Assembly: GCA_039927815.1 (NCBI GenBank)
Contig: JBDSUJ010000076.1
Span: 1 to 64,000, forward strand
Reading direction: 5' to 3'
From: Croceibacterium_A sp039927815
GTDB lineage: Bacteria; Pseudomonadota; Alphaproteobacteria; Sphingomonadales; Sphingomonadaceae
Length of the DNA stretch: 64,000 nucleotides
This document shows positions 50,538 to 60,529 of the stretch, one piece after another. The notes beneath the pieces are model-generated. The model was not told where the DNA came from and did not search any database. It worked only from the letters and a program-made list of their open reading frames with translations. The translations under genes and the position numbers were made by a program. How positions within the stretch are numbered: the first letter of the stretch is position 1; each line of letters starts with the position of its first letter.

Positions 50538-51037
50538 ACGTCCGGGGCCGCGTCCGCCGCATCGGCTGGGTGGCCGCGTTGGCGCTGTGCACCGCGCTGT
50601 ACCTGATGCTGCATCTCAAGGTGCACGCGGTGCAAAGCGACGTGATCCGCGCCGAACGGCAGATCGTCCGGCTCGAACAGGAGAAGCTGCTTCTCGAAAC
50701 TGAATACGAGACCCGCGCCAACCTGCTGCAGCTGACGGCGTGGAACCAGGTCGATTTCGGCTACACCGCGCCAACCGCCGCGCAATTCGTCGAAAGCCAA
50801 CGGCAGTTGGCCAGCTTCGGCACGCCGCGCGCGCCCGGCGCGCCTGAGCCTATCAGTGTGGCCCATGCGGGGACCGGCGAAACCCCGCGTTTTCCCCGGC
50901 TGGTCTCCCCGCTTACCGGCAAGCCGGTCAGCGAAGCGCTGCTCGAACCTGTGCGGCAGCAGCTTTCGGCCCGCGCATCCGCCGGCGGGCCGATGCGTAT
51001 CTCGCTGGGCGCGATGATCGAAAGCGCGGGCCGGTGA
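50534..51037 (+). CDS. ftsL: cell division protein FtsL-like
   Basis: 167 residues. One membrane helix (about 10-28), then a coiled-coil heptad region with VQSDVIRAERQIVRLEQEKLLLE in pattern, and a long proline-rich C-terminus unlike the short E. coli FtsL but usual in sphingomonads. Assigned mainly by position and topology. FtsL with FtsB and FtsQ scaffolds FtsWI at the septum. Overlaps ftsI by 4 nt. Confidence 0.85.
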   Translation: MNVRGRVRRIGWVAALALCTALYLMLHLKVHAVQSDVIRAERQIVRLEQEKLLLETEYETRANLLQLTAWNQVDFGYTAPTAAQFVESQRQLASFGTPRAPGAPEPISVAHAGTGETPRFPRLVSPLTGKPVSEALLEPVRQQLSARASAGGPMRISLGAMIESAGR

Positions 51038-52797
51038 ACGCACCCTTCCACGGCTTTGTCGCAGCCCGCCCGCTGCCCGCGCTGGCGGTGCGGATGGGAC
51101 ACGGCGGCCGCATCCAGCTGATCGACTTGCGCCGCCGTGTGTTGCTGTTGGCGCGGTTGCGGATGATCATGATCGGCGCCGGGTTTTTGGCGCTGGCGCT
51201 CGTCGCGGTGCTGCGCATCGCTTACCTCGGGGTGGTCCAGCCGGCCCCGCAGGCGCGCACGATGGCCGATGCGCTGCTGCCCCCGCGCGGCGAGATCACC
51301 GACCGTAACGGGGTGCCGCTGGCGTTGGCGTTCCCGGCTTACGCGCTGTGGTTCAACCCCCAGGCGATGGACGATGGCGGCTCGCCGCTGGTCAAATCGC
51401 CCCCTCAGGTCGCCGCGCAGCTCAAGGCGATCTTCCCCGAGCTCGACGACTTTGTCGTCGCGCGCCAGCTCGCGGCGGGCAAGGGCGCCTATCTGCGCCG
51501 AAGGGTACTGCCCGAGGACGCCAACAAGGTCATGGCGATCGGTGAACTGGCGCTCGAGCTGCCGCGTGAGAACGACCGCCATTACCCGCAAGGCACGCTC
51601 GCCGCGCACGTGCTCGGCTACGTCGACGAGGACGGCAAGGGCCATGTCGGGATGGAGTCCGCGCTCGACAAGCAGCTTGTCGATCCGGCCCAGCGCGGCC
51701 ACGCCGTGTCGCTGTCGATCGATGCGCGCGTGCAGGGGGCTCTGGAAGACGAACTCGGACGCGGCATGCGGCTGGTCAACGCGGTCGGCGCGGCTGGCGT
51801 GGTGCTCGATGTTGACACCGGCGAAGTTCTCGCGCTCGCCTCGTTGCCCGAATTCGATCCCAACAAAGTCGATGCCGCAGGGCAGAAACTGATGTTCAAC
51901 CGGGTGACCAACCAGGTCTACGAGCTGGGCTCGACATTCAAGCCGCTGACCGTGGCCGCGGCGATCGATGCCGGGGTGATCACCGACCTGGCGCGACGCT
52001 ACCCGGCCGCGCCGCTGCACATTGGCGGGTTCACCATTCACGACGATGAGAACCTCGGCTCGTCGCTTAACATTCCCGAGACGCTGATCCATTCGTCGAA
52101 CATCGTCAGTGCGCAAATCGCCGATCAACTGGGCTCGGTGCGGATGAAGCGGGTGATGGCCGATCTCGGCTTCAACGAGCGCCCGTATATCGAACTGCCT
52201 GCGCGCGGATTTCCGATCTGGACCAGTGGCGTGTGGCCGCGGCTGCGGACCATGACCGTGGGCTTCGGTCACGGCATCGCGATCACGCCGCTGCACCTCG
52301 CCAGCGCTTACGCAGCGATGGTAAACGGAGGCATCTGGCGGCCGACGACGCTCCGCAGGGTCGAGCCGGGCCATGCCAATCGCGGCCGGCGGGTGTTCAA
52401 GGCCAGCACCAGCGCGCGGATGAACCAGCTGCTGCGGATGATCGCGGTTTACGGAACTGGCCGCAAAGCCAACGCCCCCGGCTTCCGGGTCGGCGGCAAG
52501 ACCGGCAGCGCGGAAAAGCCGGGCGCCGGCGGTTACCGCAAGACCTCGCTGGTGGCGACGTTCGCGTCCGCCTTCCCGATGGACAAGCCGCGCTACGTCG
52601 TCATCGCCATGCTCGACGAACCGCAGGGCACCGCGGCCAGTTCGTTTCAGCGCACAGCGGCGTGGAATGCGGCCCCGATCGTTGGCCGGCTGGTGCCGCG
52701 CATCGGCCCGATGCTGGGCGTTCTCCCGGACGAGGACCGAGACATCGACCTGAGCGACCTGGCGCCGCTGGTCGGCGACAACGGGGGCAAGGAATGA
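51034..52797 (+). CDS. ftsI: septal peptidoglycan transpeptidase FtsI (PBP3)
   Basis: 587 residues from GTG at 51034. A cytoplasmic tail, one membrane helix (about 46-66) and a PBP dimerisation domain beginning PPRGEITDRNG. Transpeptidase motifs: S300-T-F-K303, S354-S-N356 and K489-T-G. It cross-links septal peptidoglycan with FtsW. Overlaps murE by 4 nt. Confidence 0.97.
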   Translation: MNAPFHGFVAARPLPALAVRMGHGGRIQLIDLRRRVLLLARLRMIMIGAGFLALALVAVLRIAYLGVVQPAPQARTMADALLPPRGEITDRNGVPLALAFPAYALWFNPQAMDDGGSPLVKSPPQVAAQLKAIFPELDDFVVARQLAAGKGAYLRRRVLPEDANKVMAIGELALELPRENDRHYPQGTLAAHVLGYVDEDGKGHVGMESALDKQLVDPAQRGHAVSLSIDARVQGALEDELGRGMRLVNAVGAAGVVLDVDTGEVLALASLPEFDPNKVDAAGQKLMFNRVTNQVYELGSTFKPLTVAAAIDAGVITDLARRYPAAPLHIGGFTIHDDENLGSSLNIPETLIHSSNIVSAQIADQLGSVRMKRVMADLGFNERPYIELPARGFPIWTSGVWPRLRTMTVGFGHGIAITPLHLASAYAAMVNGGIWRPTTLRRVEPGHANRGRRVFKASTSARMNQLLRMIAVYGTGRKANAPGFRVGGKTGSAEKPGAGGYRKTSLVATFASAFPMDKPRYVVIAMLDEPQGTAASSFQRTAAWNAAPIVGRLVPRIGPMLGVLPDEDRDIDLSDLAPLVGDNGGKE

Positions 52798-54263
52798 ACC
52801 TGGCCCAGCTGGCGGGCCAGGCAGCGATGACGGTGGATACGGGCGGCGAGGAGCAAGTCACCGGTTTCGCGATCGACCACCGCAAGGTTGCCCCCGGGAC
52901 GGTGTTCGGGGCGTTTCCGGGGGCTGTGGTCAACGGCGAGGACTTCATCCCGGCGGCCATTTCGGCAGGCGCCATCGCGGTCGTCGCGCGGGCAGCGGCG
53001 CGCGTCAGCGGCGCGGCGCATTTCGCCGACCCGGTTCCGCGCCGCGCCTTCGCCCGGCTGGCGGCACGTTTCTTCAGGCCTGTGCCGGACACGATCGTCG
53101 CGGTCACCGGGACCAACGGCAAGACCTCGACCGTGGAGATGACCCGGCAGATCTGGCGCCTGCTGGGCGAGCGGGCGGCATCAATCGGCACGCTCGGCGT
53201 GACCACGCCCGATGACAGCGTATCGACCGGGCTGACCACGCCCGACATCGTCACCTTCCTGTCCAACATGACCGGGCTCGCGCGCGAAGGCGTCAGCCAC
53301 GTCGCTTACGAAGCGTCGAGTCACGGGCTGTCGCAGTACCGCAACGAAGGGCTCACCGTCGCGGCCGGAGCGTTCACCAACCTGTCGCGCGACCATCTCG
53401 ATTACCACGCCGACATGGATGACTACTTCGCCGCCAAGATGCGCCTGTTTTCCGAAGTGGTGCACGACGGCGGTACGGCAGTGATCTGGGCCGACGACGT
53501 GTGGAGCTCCCGCGCGATCGCTGTCGCGCAGGCGCGGGGTCTGGAACTGCTCACGGTCGGCGCGGCCGGCGAAACCGTGCGGCTGGTGAGCAGTTCGCCC
53601 AGCCCGCTGGGCCAAGTGCTCGAACTCGCGCATGCGGGGCAGCGATATCAGGTGACCCTTCCGCTGATCGGCGCGTATCAGGCAGCCAACGCGCTGGTCG
53701 CGGCGGGGCTGGCATTGGCGACCGGCAGCGCCCCGGTCCCGGTGTTCGAAGCGCTCAGCCGCCTCCAGCCCGTGCGCGGACGGCTGGAACGTGCCGCGAT
53801 CACTGCCGGCGGCGCACCGGTCTATGTCGATTACGCCCATACCCCCGATGCGCTCGAGGCGGCGATCGCGGCCCTGCGCCCGCATTGCGCGGGGCGGCTG
53901 GTCACGGTGTTCGGCGCGGGCGGCGACCGCGACCGCGGCAAGCGCGCCGAAATGGGCCGGATCGCCACAGCGCGCTCGGACCTGGTCATCGTGACCGATG
54001 ACAACCCGCGCGGCGAAGACGCGGCCGCGATCCGGGCGGAAATCCTTCAGGGCGCAACCGGCGCGCGCGAGATCGGCGATCGGCGCGCCGCGATCCGCGC
54101 AGCTATCGCCGAGGCCGGCGCGCACGACATCGTGCTGATCGCCGGCAAGGGCCACGAACAGGGGCAGATCGTTGGCAGCGGCGCGGCAATGCGCGTTCTG
54201 CCGTTCGACGACGTGACCGTCGCGCGCGAATGCGCGGGCGAATTATCGGGGGTGAGTGAATGA
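52794..54263 (+). CDS. murE: UDP-MurNAc-L-Ala-D-Glu:meso-diaminopimelate ligase MurE
   Basis: 489 residues from ATG at 52794. P-loop GTNGKT at 106-111, ATP/UDP-sugar binding and C-terminal domains. The D403-N-P-R motif (DNPRGED) is the meso-DAP specificity signature. VDYAHTPDALEAAI and the AGKGHEQGQI end are typical. Adds meso-DAP to the dipeptide precursor. Overlaps murF by 4 nt. Confidence 0.97.
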   Translation: MNLAQLAGQAAMTVDTGGEEQVTGFAIDHRKVAPGTVFGAFPGAVVNGEDFIPAAISAGAIAVVARAAARVSGAAHFADPVPRRAFARLAARFFRPVPDTIVAVTGTNGKTSTVEMTRQIWRLLGERAASIGTLGVTTPDDSVSTGLTTPDIVTFLSNMTGLAREGVSHVAYEASSHGLSQYRNEGLTVAAGAFTNLSRDHLDYHADMDDYFAAKMRLFSEVVHDGGTAVIWADDVWSSRAIAVAQARGLELLTVGAAGETVRLVSSSPSPLGQVLELAHAGQRYQVTLPLIGAYQAANALVAAGLALATGSAPVPVFEALSRLQPVRGRLERAAITAGGAPVYVDYAHTPDALEAAIAALRPHCAGRLVTVFGAGGDRDRGKRAEMGRIATARSDLVIVTDDNPRGEDAAAIRAEILQGATGAREIGDRRAAIRAAIAEAGAHDIVLIAGKGHEQGQIVGSGAAMRVLPFDDVTVARECAGELSGVSE

Positions 54264-55711
54264 GCGCGTTGCTGAAAACCTTGCGCTGGCCGCGGCGCGC
54301 CGACGACAGCAAGCGGCTGGCGCTGTGGAGCGCGCGCGAGATTGCCGCCGCGATCGGTGGCATGGCCAGCGGCGACTTCGCGGTCGCGGGCGTCGAGATC
54401 GATTCGCGTGCCGTCCGCAGCGGCGATTTGTTCTTCGCGCTCAAAGGCGAGACCGCCGATGGTCATCTCTATCTCGACAAGGCGTTTGCCAACGGCGCCG
54501 CCGCAGCCATCGTCGATCGCCCGATCGACGCGCCGCACGTCCTCGTCGCCGATACGACGCGCGCGCTCGAGGCCCTCGCCAAGGCGGCGCGCGCGCGGGC
54601 TGACGGGGGGATCGTCGGGGTCACCGGCTCGGTTGGCAAGACTGGGGTCAAGGAGGCGATCTTCGCGAGCCTGCAACGTTCGGGCAAGGGCGCCGCGCAT
54701 CGCTCGGTAAAAAGCTACAACAACCACGTCGGGGTGCCGTTGAGCCTGGCGCGGATGCCCTCGCGCAGCCGCTGGGGTGTGTTCGAGATGGGCATGAACC
54801 ACGCCGGCGAGATCGCCCGGTTGACCGCGCAGGTGCGGCCCGACGTGGCGGTGATCACCACCATCGCGCCCGCGCATATCGAGAACCTTGGCAGCGAAGA
54901 GGCCATCGCCGATGCCAAGGCGGAAATCTTTGCCGGGCTGGCGCCGGGCGGGACCGCGGTGATCCCTGCCGACGGGGCGCATTGCGAGCGCCTGCGCGCG
55001 GCGGCCGAACGCCATGGCGCCCGGGTGCTGTCGTTCGGGCGTTCCGGTGAAGCGGACATGCGGCTGCTCGACGCCATTCCGGCGGCCAACGGCGGATCGC
55101 TGGTGACGGCCGCGTTCGGGGACCGGCGGCTATGCTATTCGGTCGCCGAACCGGGCGCGCATTGGGTCGCCAATTCGCTGGCGGTGATGGCCGCGGTCCA
55201 TGCCGCGGGGGGCGATCTTGGCGCCGCCGGGCTGGCGCTTGCGGAGATGGGCGGGCTGAAGGGCCGGGGCGCGCGCCACCGCATCGCGGTTCCCGGCGGG
55301 CATGCCCTGCTGATCGATGAAAGCTATAACGCCAACCCAACCTCGATGCGCGCGACCCTGGCGCTGCTAGGCCAGACGCCGGCGACGCGGCGGGTCGCGG
55401 TGCTCGGCAGCATGAAGGAACTGGGCGACTTCGCCCCGGCGTTCCACGCCCAGCTGGCCGAGCCGCTTGTCAGCGCAGGGATCGATTATGTCATCCTGGT
55501 GGGCGCGGAAATGGCCGCTCTCGCGCGCGAGCTGGGGACAGCGGGGCCATCGCGGCTTGGCAACGGTATTCCCTACGCCCAATGCCTTAACCCGGGCGAA
55601 GCGATCGCCGCGCTGGAAGAATTCGGACTTGCCGGCGGCGACGCGGTGCTCGTGAAGGGCTCCAATTCGGTCGGCCTCGGCCGGGTCGTTGCCCACTTCG
55701 CCAAAGGTTGA
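54260..55711 (+). CDS. murF: UDP-MurNAc-tripeptide:D-Ala-D-Ala ligase MurF
   Basis: 483 residues. P-loop GSVGKT at 123-128, IDSRAVRSGDLFFALKG near the N-terminus, YNNHVGVPLSLA and DESYNANPTSMRA. Adds D-Ala-D-Ala to UDP-MurNAc-tripeptide. Nine nt separate it from mraY, the only positive gap in the cluster. Confidence 0.97.
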   Translation: MSALLKTLRWPRRADDSKRLALWSAREIAAAIGGMASGDFAVAGVEIDSRAVRSGDLFFALKGETADGHLYLDKAFANGAAAAIVDRPIDAPHVLVADTTRALEALAKAARARADGGIVGVTGSVGKTGVKEAIFASLQRSGKGAAHRSVKSYNNHVGVPLSLARMPSRSRWGVFEMGMNHAGEIARLTAQVRPDVAVITTIAPAHIENLGSEEAIADAKAEIFAGLAPGGTAVIPADGAHCERLRAAAERHGARVLSFGRSGEADMRLLDAIPAANGGSLVTAAFGDRRLCYSVAEPGAHWVANSLAVMAAVHAAGGDLGAAGLALAEMGGLKGRGARHRIAVPGGHALLIDESYNANPTSMRATLALLGQTPATRRVAVLGSMKELGDFAPAFHAQLAEPLVSAGIDYVILVGAEMAALARELGTAGPSRLGNGIPYAQCLNPGEAIAALEEFGLAGGDAVLVKGSNSVGLGRVVAHFAKG

Positions 55712-55720
55712 AGAGCGCGA

Positions 55721-56791
55721 ATGCTGTACCTGATTGCCCAATGGTTCGGCTTCGAAGGGCTGTTGAACCTGGTGCGCTATCAAAGCTTCCGTGCGGGGGC
55801 GACAATGCTGACCGCGCTGTTCCTTGGCCTGCTGATCGGGCCCAAGTTCATCAGCATGCTGCGCGTGCGCCAGGGCAAGGGCCAGCCGATCCGCGCGGAC
55901 GGGCCGCAGACCCACCTGGCCAAAGTCGGTACGCCGACGATGGGCGGGCTGATGATCCTGACCTCGCTGATCGTGGCGACGGTGATCTGGATGGACCCGC
56001 GCAACCCGTTCATGTGGGCGTGCATGGCGGTCACCGTCGGGTTCGGCGTAATCGGGTTCCTCGACGATTTCGACAAAGTCACCAAGGGCAGCCACAAGGG
56101 CGTGTCGGGCAAGGTGCGCCTGCTGATGGAATTCATCGTCGCGGGGATCGCGGCGTGGATCATCGTCGATCAGGTCAGCACCAACTTATATGTGCCGTTC
56201 TTTTCCGACCGGCTTATCCCGCTCGGGCCGTTCTACTGGCTGTTCGCCGCGACGGTGATCGTGGGCTCGGGCAATTCGGTCAACCTGACCGACGGGCTCG
56301 ACGGGCTGGCAACGATGCCGGTGGTGATCGCGGCGGGCGCGTTCATGGTCATCTGTTATCTTGTCGGCCGGGTCGATTACTCGAGCTACCTGGGCATTCC
56401 CTACGTGCGGGGCGCGGGTGAGTTGGCAATCTTCTGCGCCGGGATCATGGGCGCGGGGCTGGCCTTCCTGTGGTTCAACGCGCCACCGGCGGCAGTCTTC
56501 ATGGGTGACACCGGCAGCCTGGCACTGGGCGGCGCGCTCGGCGCCATCGCGGTCTCCGCGCATCACGAGATCGTGCTGGTGATAATCGGCGGACTGTTCG
56601 TGATGGAAACCGCCAGCGTGATTATCCAGGTGTTCTGGTTCAAGCGCACTGGCAAGCGGATTTTCCGTATGGCCCCGATCCATCATCACTTCGAGCAGAA
56701 GGGGTGGGCCGAGGCGACGGTGGTGATCCGGTTCTGGATCATCTCGCTGGTGCTCGCCGTGCTTGGCCTCGCGACGCTGAAAGTCCGATGA
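55721..56791 (+). CDS. mraY: phospho-MurNAc-pentapeptide transferase MraY
   Basis: 356 residues, about ten membrane helices. Motifs: THLAKVGTPTMGGLM, LDDFDK, NLTDGLDGLATMP, FMGDTGSLALGG and APIHHHFEQKGW. Transfers phospho-MurNAc-pentapeptide to undecaprenyl phosphate making lipid I. Overlaps murD by 4 nt. Confidence 0.98.
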   Translation: MLYLIAQWFGFEGLLNLVRYQSFRAGATMLTALFLGLLIGPKFISMLRVRQGKGQPIRADGPQTHLAKVGTPTMGGLMILTSLIVATVIWMDPRNPFMWACMAVTVGFGVIGFLDDFDKVTKGSHKGVSGKVRLLMEFIVAGIAAWIIVDQVSTNLYVPFFSDRLIPLGPFYWLFAATVIVGSGNSVNLTDGLDGLATMPVVIAAGAFMVICYLVGRVDYSSYLGIPYVRGAGELAIFCAGIMGAGLAFLWFNAPPAAVFMGDTGSLALGGALGAIAVSAHHEIVLVIIGGLFVMETASVIIQVFWFKRTGKRIFRMAPIHHHFEQKGWAEATVVIRFWIISLVLAVLGLATLKVR

Positions 56792-58134
56792 TTACCTCCG
56801 ACGCCTTTCGCGGTAAACGCTACGTCGTCCTCGGACTGGCCCGCTCTGGCATGGCGACGGTTGAGGCGCTGCTGGCGAGCGGCGCTGACGTAACCGCGTG
56901 GGACCGCCGCCCGGGCCCGCGCGAGGCGCTGGCCGCGCGCGCGACGATCGCCGATCCGCTCGAGATCCAGCTCGCCGGGTTCGACGGCGTGGTCGTCTCG
57001 CCCGGCGTGCCGCTCAACACGCACCCGATCGCCGAGCGCGCCCGCGCCGCCGGGGTGCCGCTGATCGGCGATATCGAGCTGTTCGCGCAGGCCCGCGCCG
57101 GCCTGCCGCCGCACAAAGTTGTCGGGATCACCGGCACCAACGGCAAATCGACCACCACCGCGCTGATCCACCACATCCTCCAAACCGCCGGCGTGCCGAC
57201 CACGATGGGCGGCAACATCGGCTTGCCGATCCTCGGGCAGGACCCGCTGCCTGGAGGCGGGGTTTATGTGCTCGAGCTATCGAGTTATCAGATCGACCTG
57301 ACCCACACCCTCGATTGCGACATCGCGATTCTGCTCAATATCACGCCCGATCATCTCGATCGGTATGAGAACTTCGAAGGGTATGCTGCGTCCAAAGCGC
57401 GCTTGCTGAAAATGCAATCGCGGGATCATCTTTGCATCGTCTCGCGCGACAGCCCGGCCAGTTTCAACATTTACCAAGACCTGCGGGATCATCGCCCGCG
57501 CGGGAACGTCCTGAGTACCACGCAGGACGACGTCGCCGATCAGTCGGCGTGGCCAACGTTGAAGGGCCCGCATAACGCGGAGAATGTCGCTGCGGCCAAA
57601 GCGGCCTGCAAAAATCTGCGTCTGACGGATCAACAGACCGAGCGGGGCCTTCGCAGCTACCCCGGCCTGCCGCACCGGATGGAGCGGATCGGCGAGCACA
57701 TTGGCGTGCTGTTCGTTAACGACAGCAAGGCCACCAATCCCACCGCCACCGCGCCCGCGTTGGCGGCGTTCCCGCGTGTCCACTGGATCGTCGGCGGGTT
57801 GCCCAAGAGCGACGACCTCGACGAATGCGCGCCGCACTTCGGTCATGTCGTCGCCGCCTATACCATCGGTGAGGCAGGCCCGCATTTCGCGGACATCCTT
57901 GAGCCCCACATGCCCGTCGAACGGTGCGAGATGCTGTGCGAGGCGACCAAGCGCGCGATCGCGGCGGCGAAACCGGGCGACACGGTGCTGTTGTCGCCCG
58001 CCTGCGCCAGCTTCGACCAGTTCCGCGATTACGAGACCCGCGGCGATGTCTTCCGCAAGATCGTCGCCAAGCTCACCGGCCAGCCCGCTGCCGCCGCCGA
58101 GCTGTGCGAATTCTCCGCGAGGTCGGCCGCATGA
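56788..58134 (+). CDS. murD: UDP-MurNAc-L-Ala:D-Glu ligase MurD
   Basis: 448 residues from ATG at 56788. An N-terminal Rossmann domain (VLGLARSGMATVEALL), P-loop GTNGKST from 116, VLELSSYQID and HNAENVAAA. The C-terminal part has the GLPKSDDLDE loop and LLSPACASFDQFRDYETRG. Adds D-Glu. Overlaps ftsW by 4 nt. Confidence 0.97.
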   Translation: MITSDAFRGKRYVVLGLARSGMATVEALLASGADVTAWDRRPGPREALAARATIADPLEIQLAGFDGVVVSPGVPLNTHPIAERARAAGVPLIGDIELFAQARAGLPPHKVVGITGTNGKSTTTALIHHILQTAGVPTTMGGNIGLPILGQDPLPGGGVYVLELSSYQIDLTHTLDCDIAILLNITPDHLDRYENFEGYAASKARLLKMQSRDHLCIVSRDSPASFNIYQDLRDHRPRGNVLSTTQDDVADQSAWPTLKGPHNAENVAAAKAACKNLRLTDQQTERGLRSYPGLPHRMERIGEHIGVLFVNDSKATNPTATAPALAAFPRVHWIVGGLPKSDDLDECAPHFGHVVAAYTIGEAGPHFADILEPHMPVERCEMLCEATKRAIAAAKPGDTVLLSPACASFDQFRDYETRGDVFRKIVAKLTGQPAAAAELCEFSARSAA

Positions 58135-59354
58135 CCCAGGTCCGCCCGTTTATCCCAACTCTCAGTGCCGCGTCGGCGCCGCCGCGCATCCGGACCAGCC
58201 GCCGGCGCGAGCTGAAAATCTGGTGGCGCGAGGTCGATCGGGTGCTGCTGCTGCTGGTGCTGCTGCTGATGACCATCGGCACGATCGCCGTCGCCGCCGC
58301 GTCGCCCTCGGCCGCGCGGCGGCTGTCGACCGCCCACACCCAGCTTAACGACATGCGGTTCCTGTGGCTCGATTTACGCTGGCAGGCGCTCGGACTGGTG
58401 GTGATGGTCGCGACTTCGCTCCTCCCCAAGACCCTGGTCCGGCGCGGGGCGATCCTGCTCGCCGCGGCGATGCTGGTCGGCCTGCTGCTGGTTCCGATTA
58501 TCGGCACGGAGGTCAACGGTGCGCGCCGCTGGCTCAACCTGGGGATCAGCCTGCAGCCGTCTGAATTTCTGAAACCCGCGTTCGTGGTGGTGACCGCGTG
58601 GATCCTGGCGTGGAAGCTGCGCGACCCGGATCTGCCGGTGATCAGTATTAGTGCCGGGCTGCTCGGGCTGATCGTGGCGCTGCTGATGATGCAGCCGAAC
58701 CTGGGCGATGCGATCCTGTTCGTCGGCAGCTGGTTCGTGCTGGCGCTGATCGCCGGTCTGCCGACCAAGCGGCTGATGCTGCTGGGGGCATTCGGCGTCG
58801 GGCTGCTTGCGCTGGCTTATGTGTTCTACGACAATGCCCGCCACCGCATCGACAGTTTCCTCGGCGGTGGGACCGCGTTCGACCAGGTCGACCTGGCCAG
58901 CCGCACGCTGATGGCCGGGGGGTGGACCGGCACCGGACTGTGGCTGGGTGAGAAAAAGATGATGCTGCCCGAAGCGCAGACCGACTACATCTTCTCGGTT
59001 ATCGGCGAGGAATTCGGCCTGTTGAGCTGCGCGCTGGTGGTGATCATCTACCTCGCCATGGTGGTCCGGACATTGTCGCGCCTGTTGGATGAGGACAATC
59101 TGTTCACCGTTCTCGCTGGGTCAGGCCTCGCGGCGCTGCTCGGCGGGCAGGCGTTCATCAACATCCTCGTCAACTTGCAACTATTCCCGTCCAAGGGGAT
59201 GACGCTGCCGTTGGTCAGCTATGGCGGATCGTCGACCGTGGCGCAGTGCTTCCTGGTCGGCATGCTGCTGGCGATCACCCGCCGCAATCCGTGCCTCGAC
59301 CGCGAGAAATTCGATCTGCGCGAAGCGCTCGAGAAGCACGAGAACGTCCGGTGA
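58131..59354 (+). CDS. ftsW: septal peptidoglycan polymerase FtsW
   Basis: 407 residues from ATG at 58131, a SEDS-family protein with about ten membrane helices. Motifs: GARRWLNLGISLQPSEFLK, LPEAQTDYIFSVIGEEFG with the catalytic aspartate, and PSKGMTLPLVSYGGSS. Polymerises lipid II glycan strands with FtsI. Overlaps murG by 4 nt. Confidence 0.97.
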   Translation: MTQVRPFIPTLSAASAPPRIRTSRRRELKIWWREVDRVLLLLVLLLMTIGTIAVAAASPSAARRLSTAHTQLNDMRFLWLDLRWQALGLVVMVATSLLPKTLVRRGAILLAAAMLVGLLLVPIIGTEVNGARRWLNLGISLQPSEFLKPAFVVVTAWILAWKLRDPDLPVISISAGLLGLIVALLMMQPNLGDAILFVGSWFVLALIAGLPTKRLMLLGAFGVGLLALAYVFYDNARHRIDSFLGGGTAFDQVDLASRTLMAGGWTGTGLWLGEKKMMLPEAQTDYIFSVIGEEFGLLSCALVVIIYLAMVVRTLSRLLDEDNLFTVLAGSGLAALLGGQAFINILVNLQLFPSKGMTLPLVSYGGSSTVAQCFLVGMLLAITRRNPCLDREKFDLREALEKHENVR

Positions 59355-60529
59355 CCGGGCCGACGCGCCATTACGTGCTCGCGGCGGGCGGCACAGGTGG
59401 GCACCTGAGCCCGGCATTCGCGCTGGCGGAGGAACTGGATCGGCGCGGGCATCATGTCGCGCTGATCACCGATGCGCGCGGCGATGCGATCCCCGGCAAG
59501 CCCGATTTCCTGCCGGCGCATGTCCTGCCCGCGGGCCGCGTCGGCAAGAACCCGCTCGGGTGGCCGGCGGGCCTGTCCGCGGTGCTCGAAGGGCGGGCGA
59601 TGGCGCGCCGGTTGTACGACAGCTTCGCGCCAAGCGCGGTGGTCGGGTTCGGCGGTTACCCCGCGTTGCCCGCGCTGCTGGCGGCCAGCGCAGCGGGTAT
59701 CGGCACGGTCATCCACGAGCAGAACGCGGTCCTTGGACGCGTGAACCGGCTGCTGGCTGGCCGGGTCGATGCAATCGCCACCGCTTATCCGCAAATCGAT
59801 CGGCTGGCGGCGAAGCACCAGCGCAAGGTCCACCTTGTCGGCAACCCAGTGCGCGCCGAAGTGCTCGCGCTGCGTGAGGAGCCATTTCCACCGTTTACCG
59901 AGGACGGGTTGCTGCGGGTGCTGGTGACCGGCGGCAGCCAGGGCGCACGAATCCTGTCCGACGTCGTGCCCGACGGTCTGGCGATGCTTCCCCCGGCGCT
60001 GCGCTCGCGGTTGCAGGTGACCCAGCAATGCCGCCCCGAAGACCTCCCCGGTGTCCGCGAACGTTACGCCAAACATGGCATCCCGGCGCATCTGGCGAGC
60101 TTCTTCGAGGACATGGCCGCGCGGCTGGCCGATGCCCATCTGTTCATCGGCCGCGCGGGCGCCTCGACTATTGCCGAACTCACCGCGGTCGGGCGTCCGG
60201 CGATACTGGTCCCGCTGCCTATAGCCACCGACGATCATCAGGCCGCCAATGTGCGCGAAATCGTCAAGGCGGGGGGTGCGCGCTCGATCCGCCAGCATAA
60301 CTTCACCGCCAGCGAACTCGCCAAGCAGATCCAGGCGCTGGCGCTTCATCCCGAGACACTCGCCAATGCCGCCCACGCGGCGTGGAATTGCGGACGGCCG
60401 AAGGCGGCCAGCGATCTTGCCGACCTGGTTGAAAGCTTTGGCGGCGCGCCGATCCAAGACGTGATCAGGCTCGCCAGCGAAGCGCCCCCGGGTTCGAGCG
60501 CGGCCTACGCCGCTGGCGTGCCGACATGA
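59351..60529 (+). CDS. murG: lipid II synthase MurG (UDP-GlcNAc transferase)
   Basis: 392 residues from GTG at 59351. GT28 glycosyltransferase: AAGGTGGHLSPAFALAEEL at the N-terminus, HEQNAVLGRVNRLLA, VTGGSQGARIL and GRAGASTIAELTAVGRPAILVP. Adds GlcNAc to lipid I on the cytoplasmic face. Tail slightly longer than E. coli MurG. Overlaps murC by 4 nt. Confidence 0.97.
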   Translation: MTGPTRHYVLAAGGTGGHLSPAFALAEELDRRGHHVALITDARGDAIPGKPDFLPAHVLPAGRVGKNPLGWPAGLSAVLEGRAMARRLYDSFAPSAVVGFGGYPALPALLAASAAGIGTVIHEQNAVLGRVNRLLAGRVDAIATAYPQIDRLAAKHQRKVHLVGNPVRAEVLALREEPFPPFTEDGLLRVLVTGGSQGARILSDVVPDGLAMLPPALRSRLQVTQQCRPEDLPGVRERYAKHGIPAHLASFFEDMAARLADAHLFIGRAGASTIAELTAVGRPAILVPLPIATDDHQAANVREIVKAGGARSIRQHNFTASELAKQIQALALHPETLANAAHAAWNCGRPKAASDLADLVESFGGAPIQDVIRLASEAPPGSSAAYAAGVPT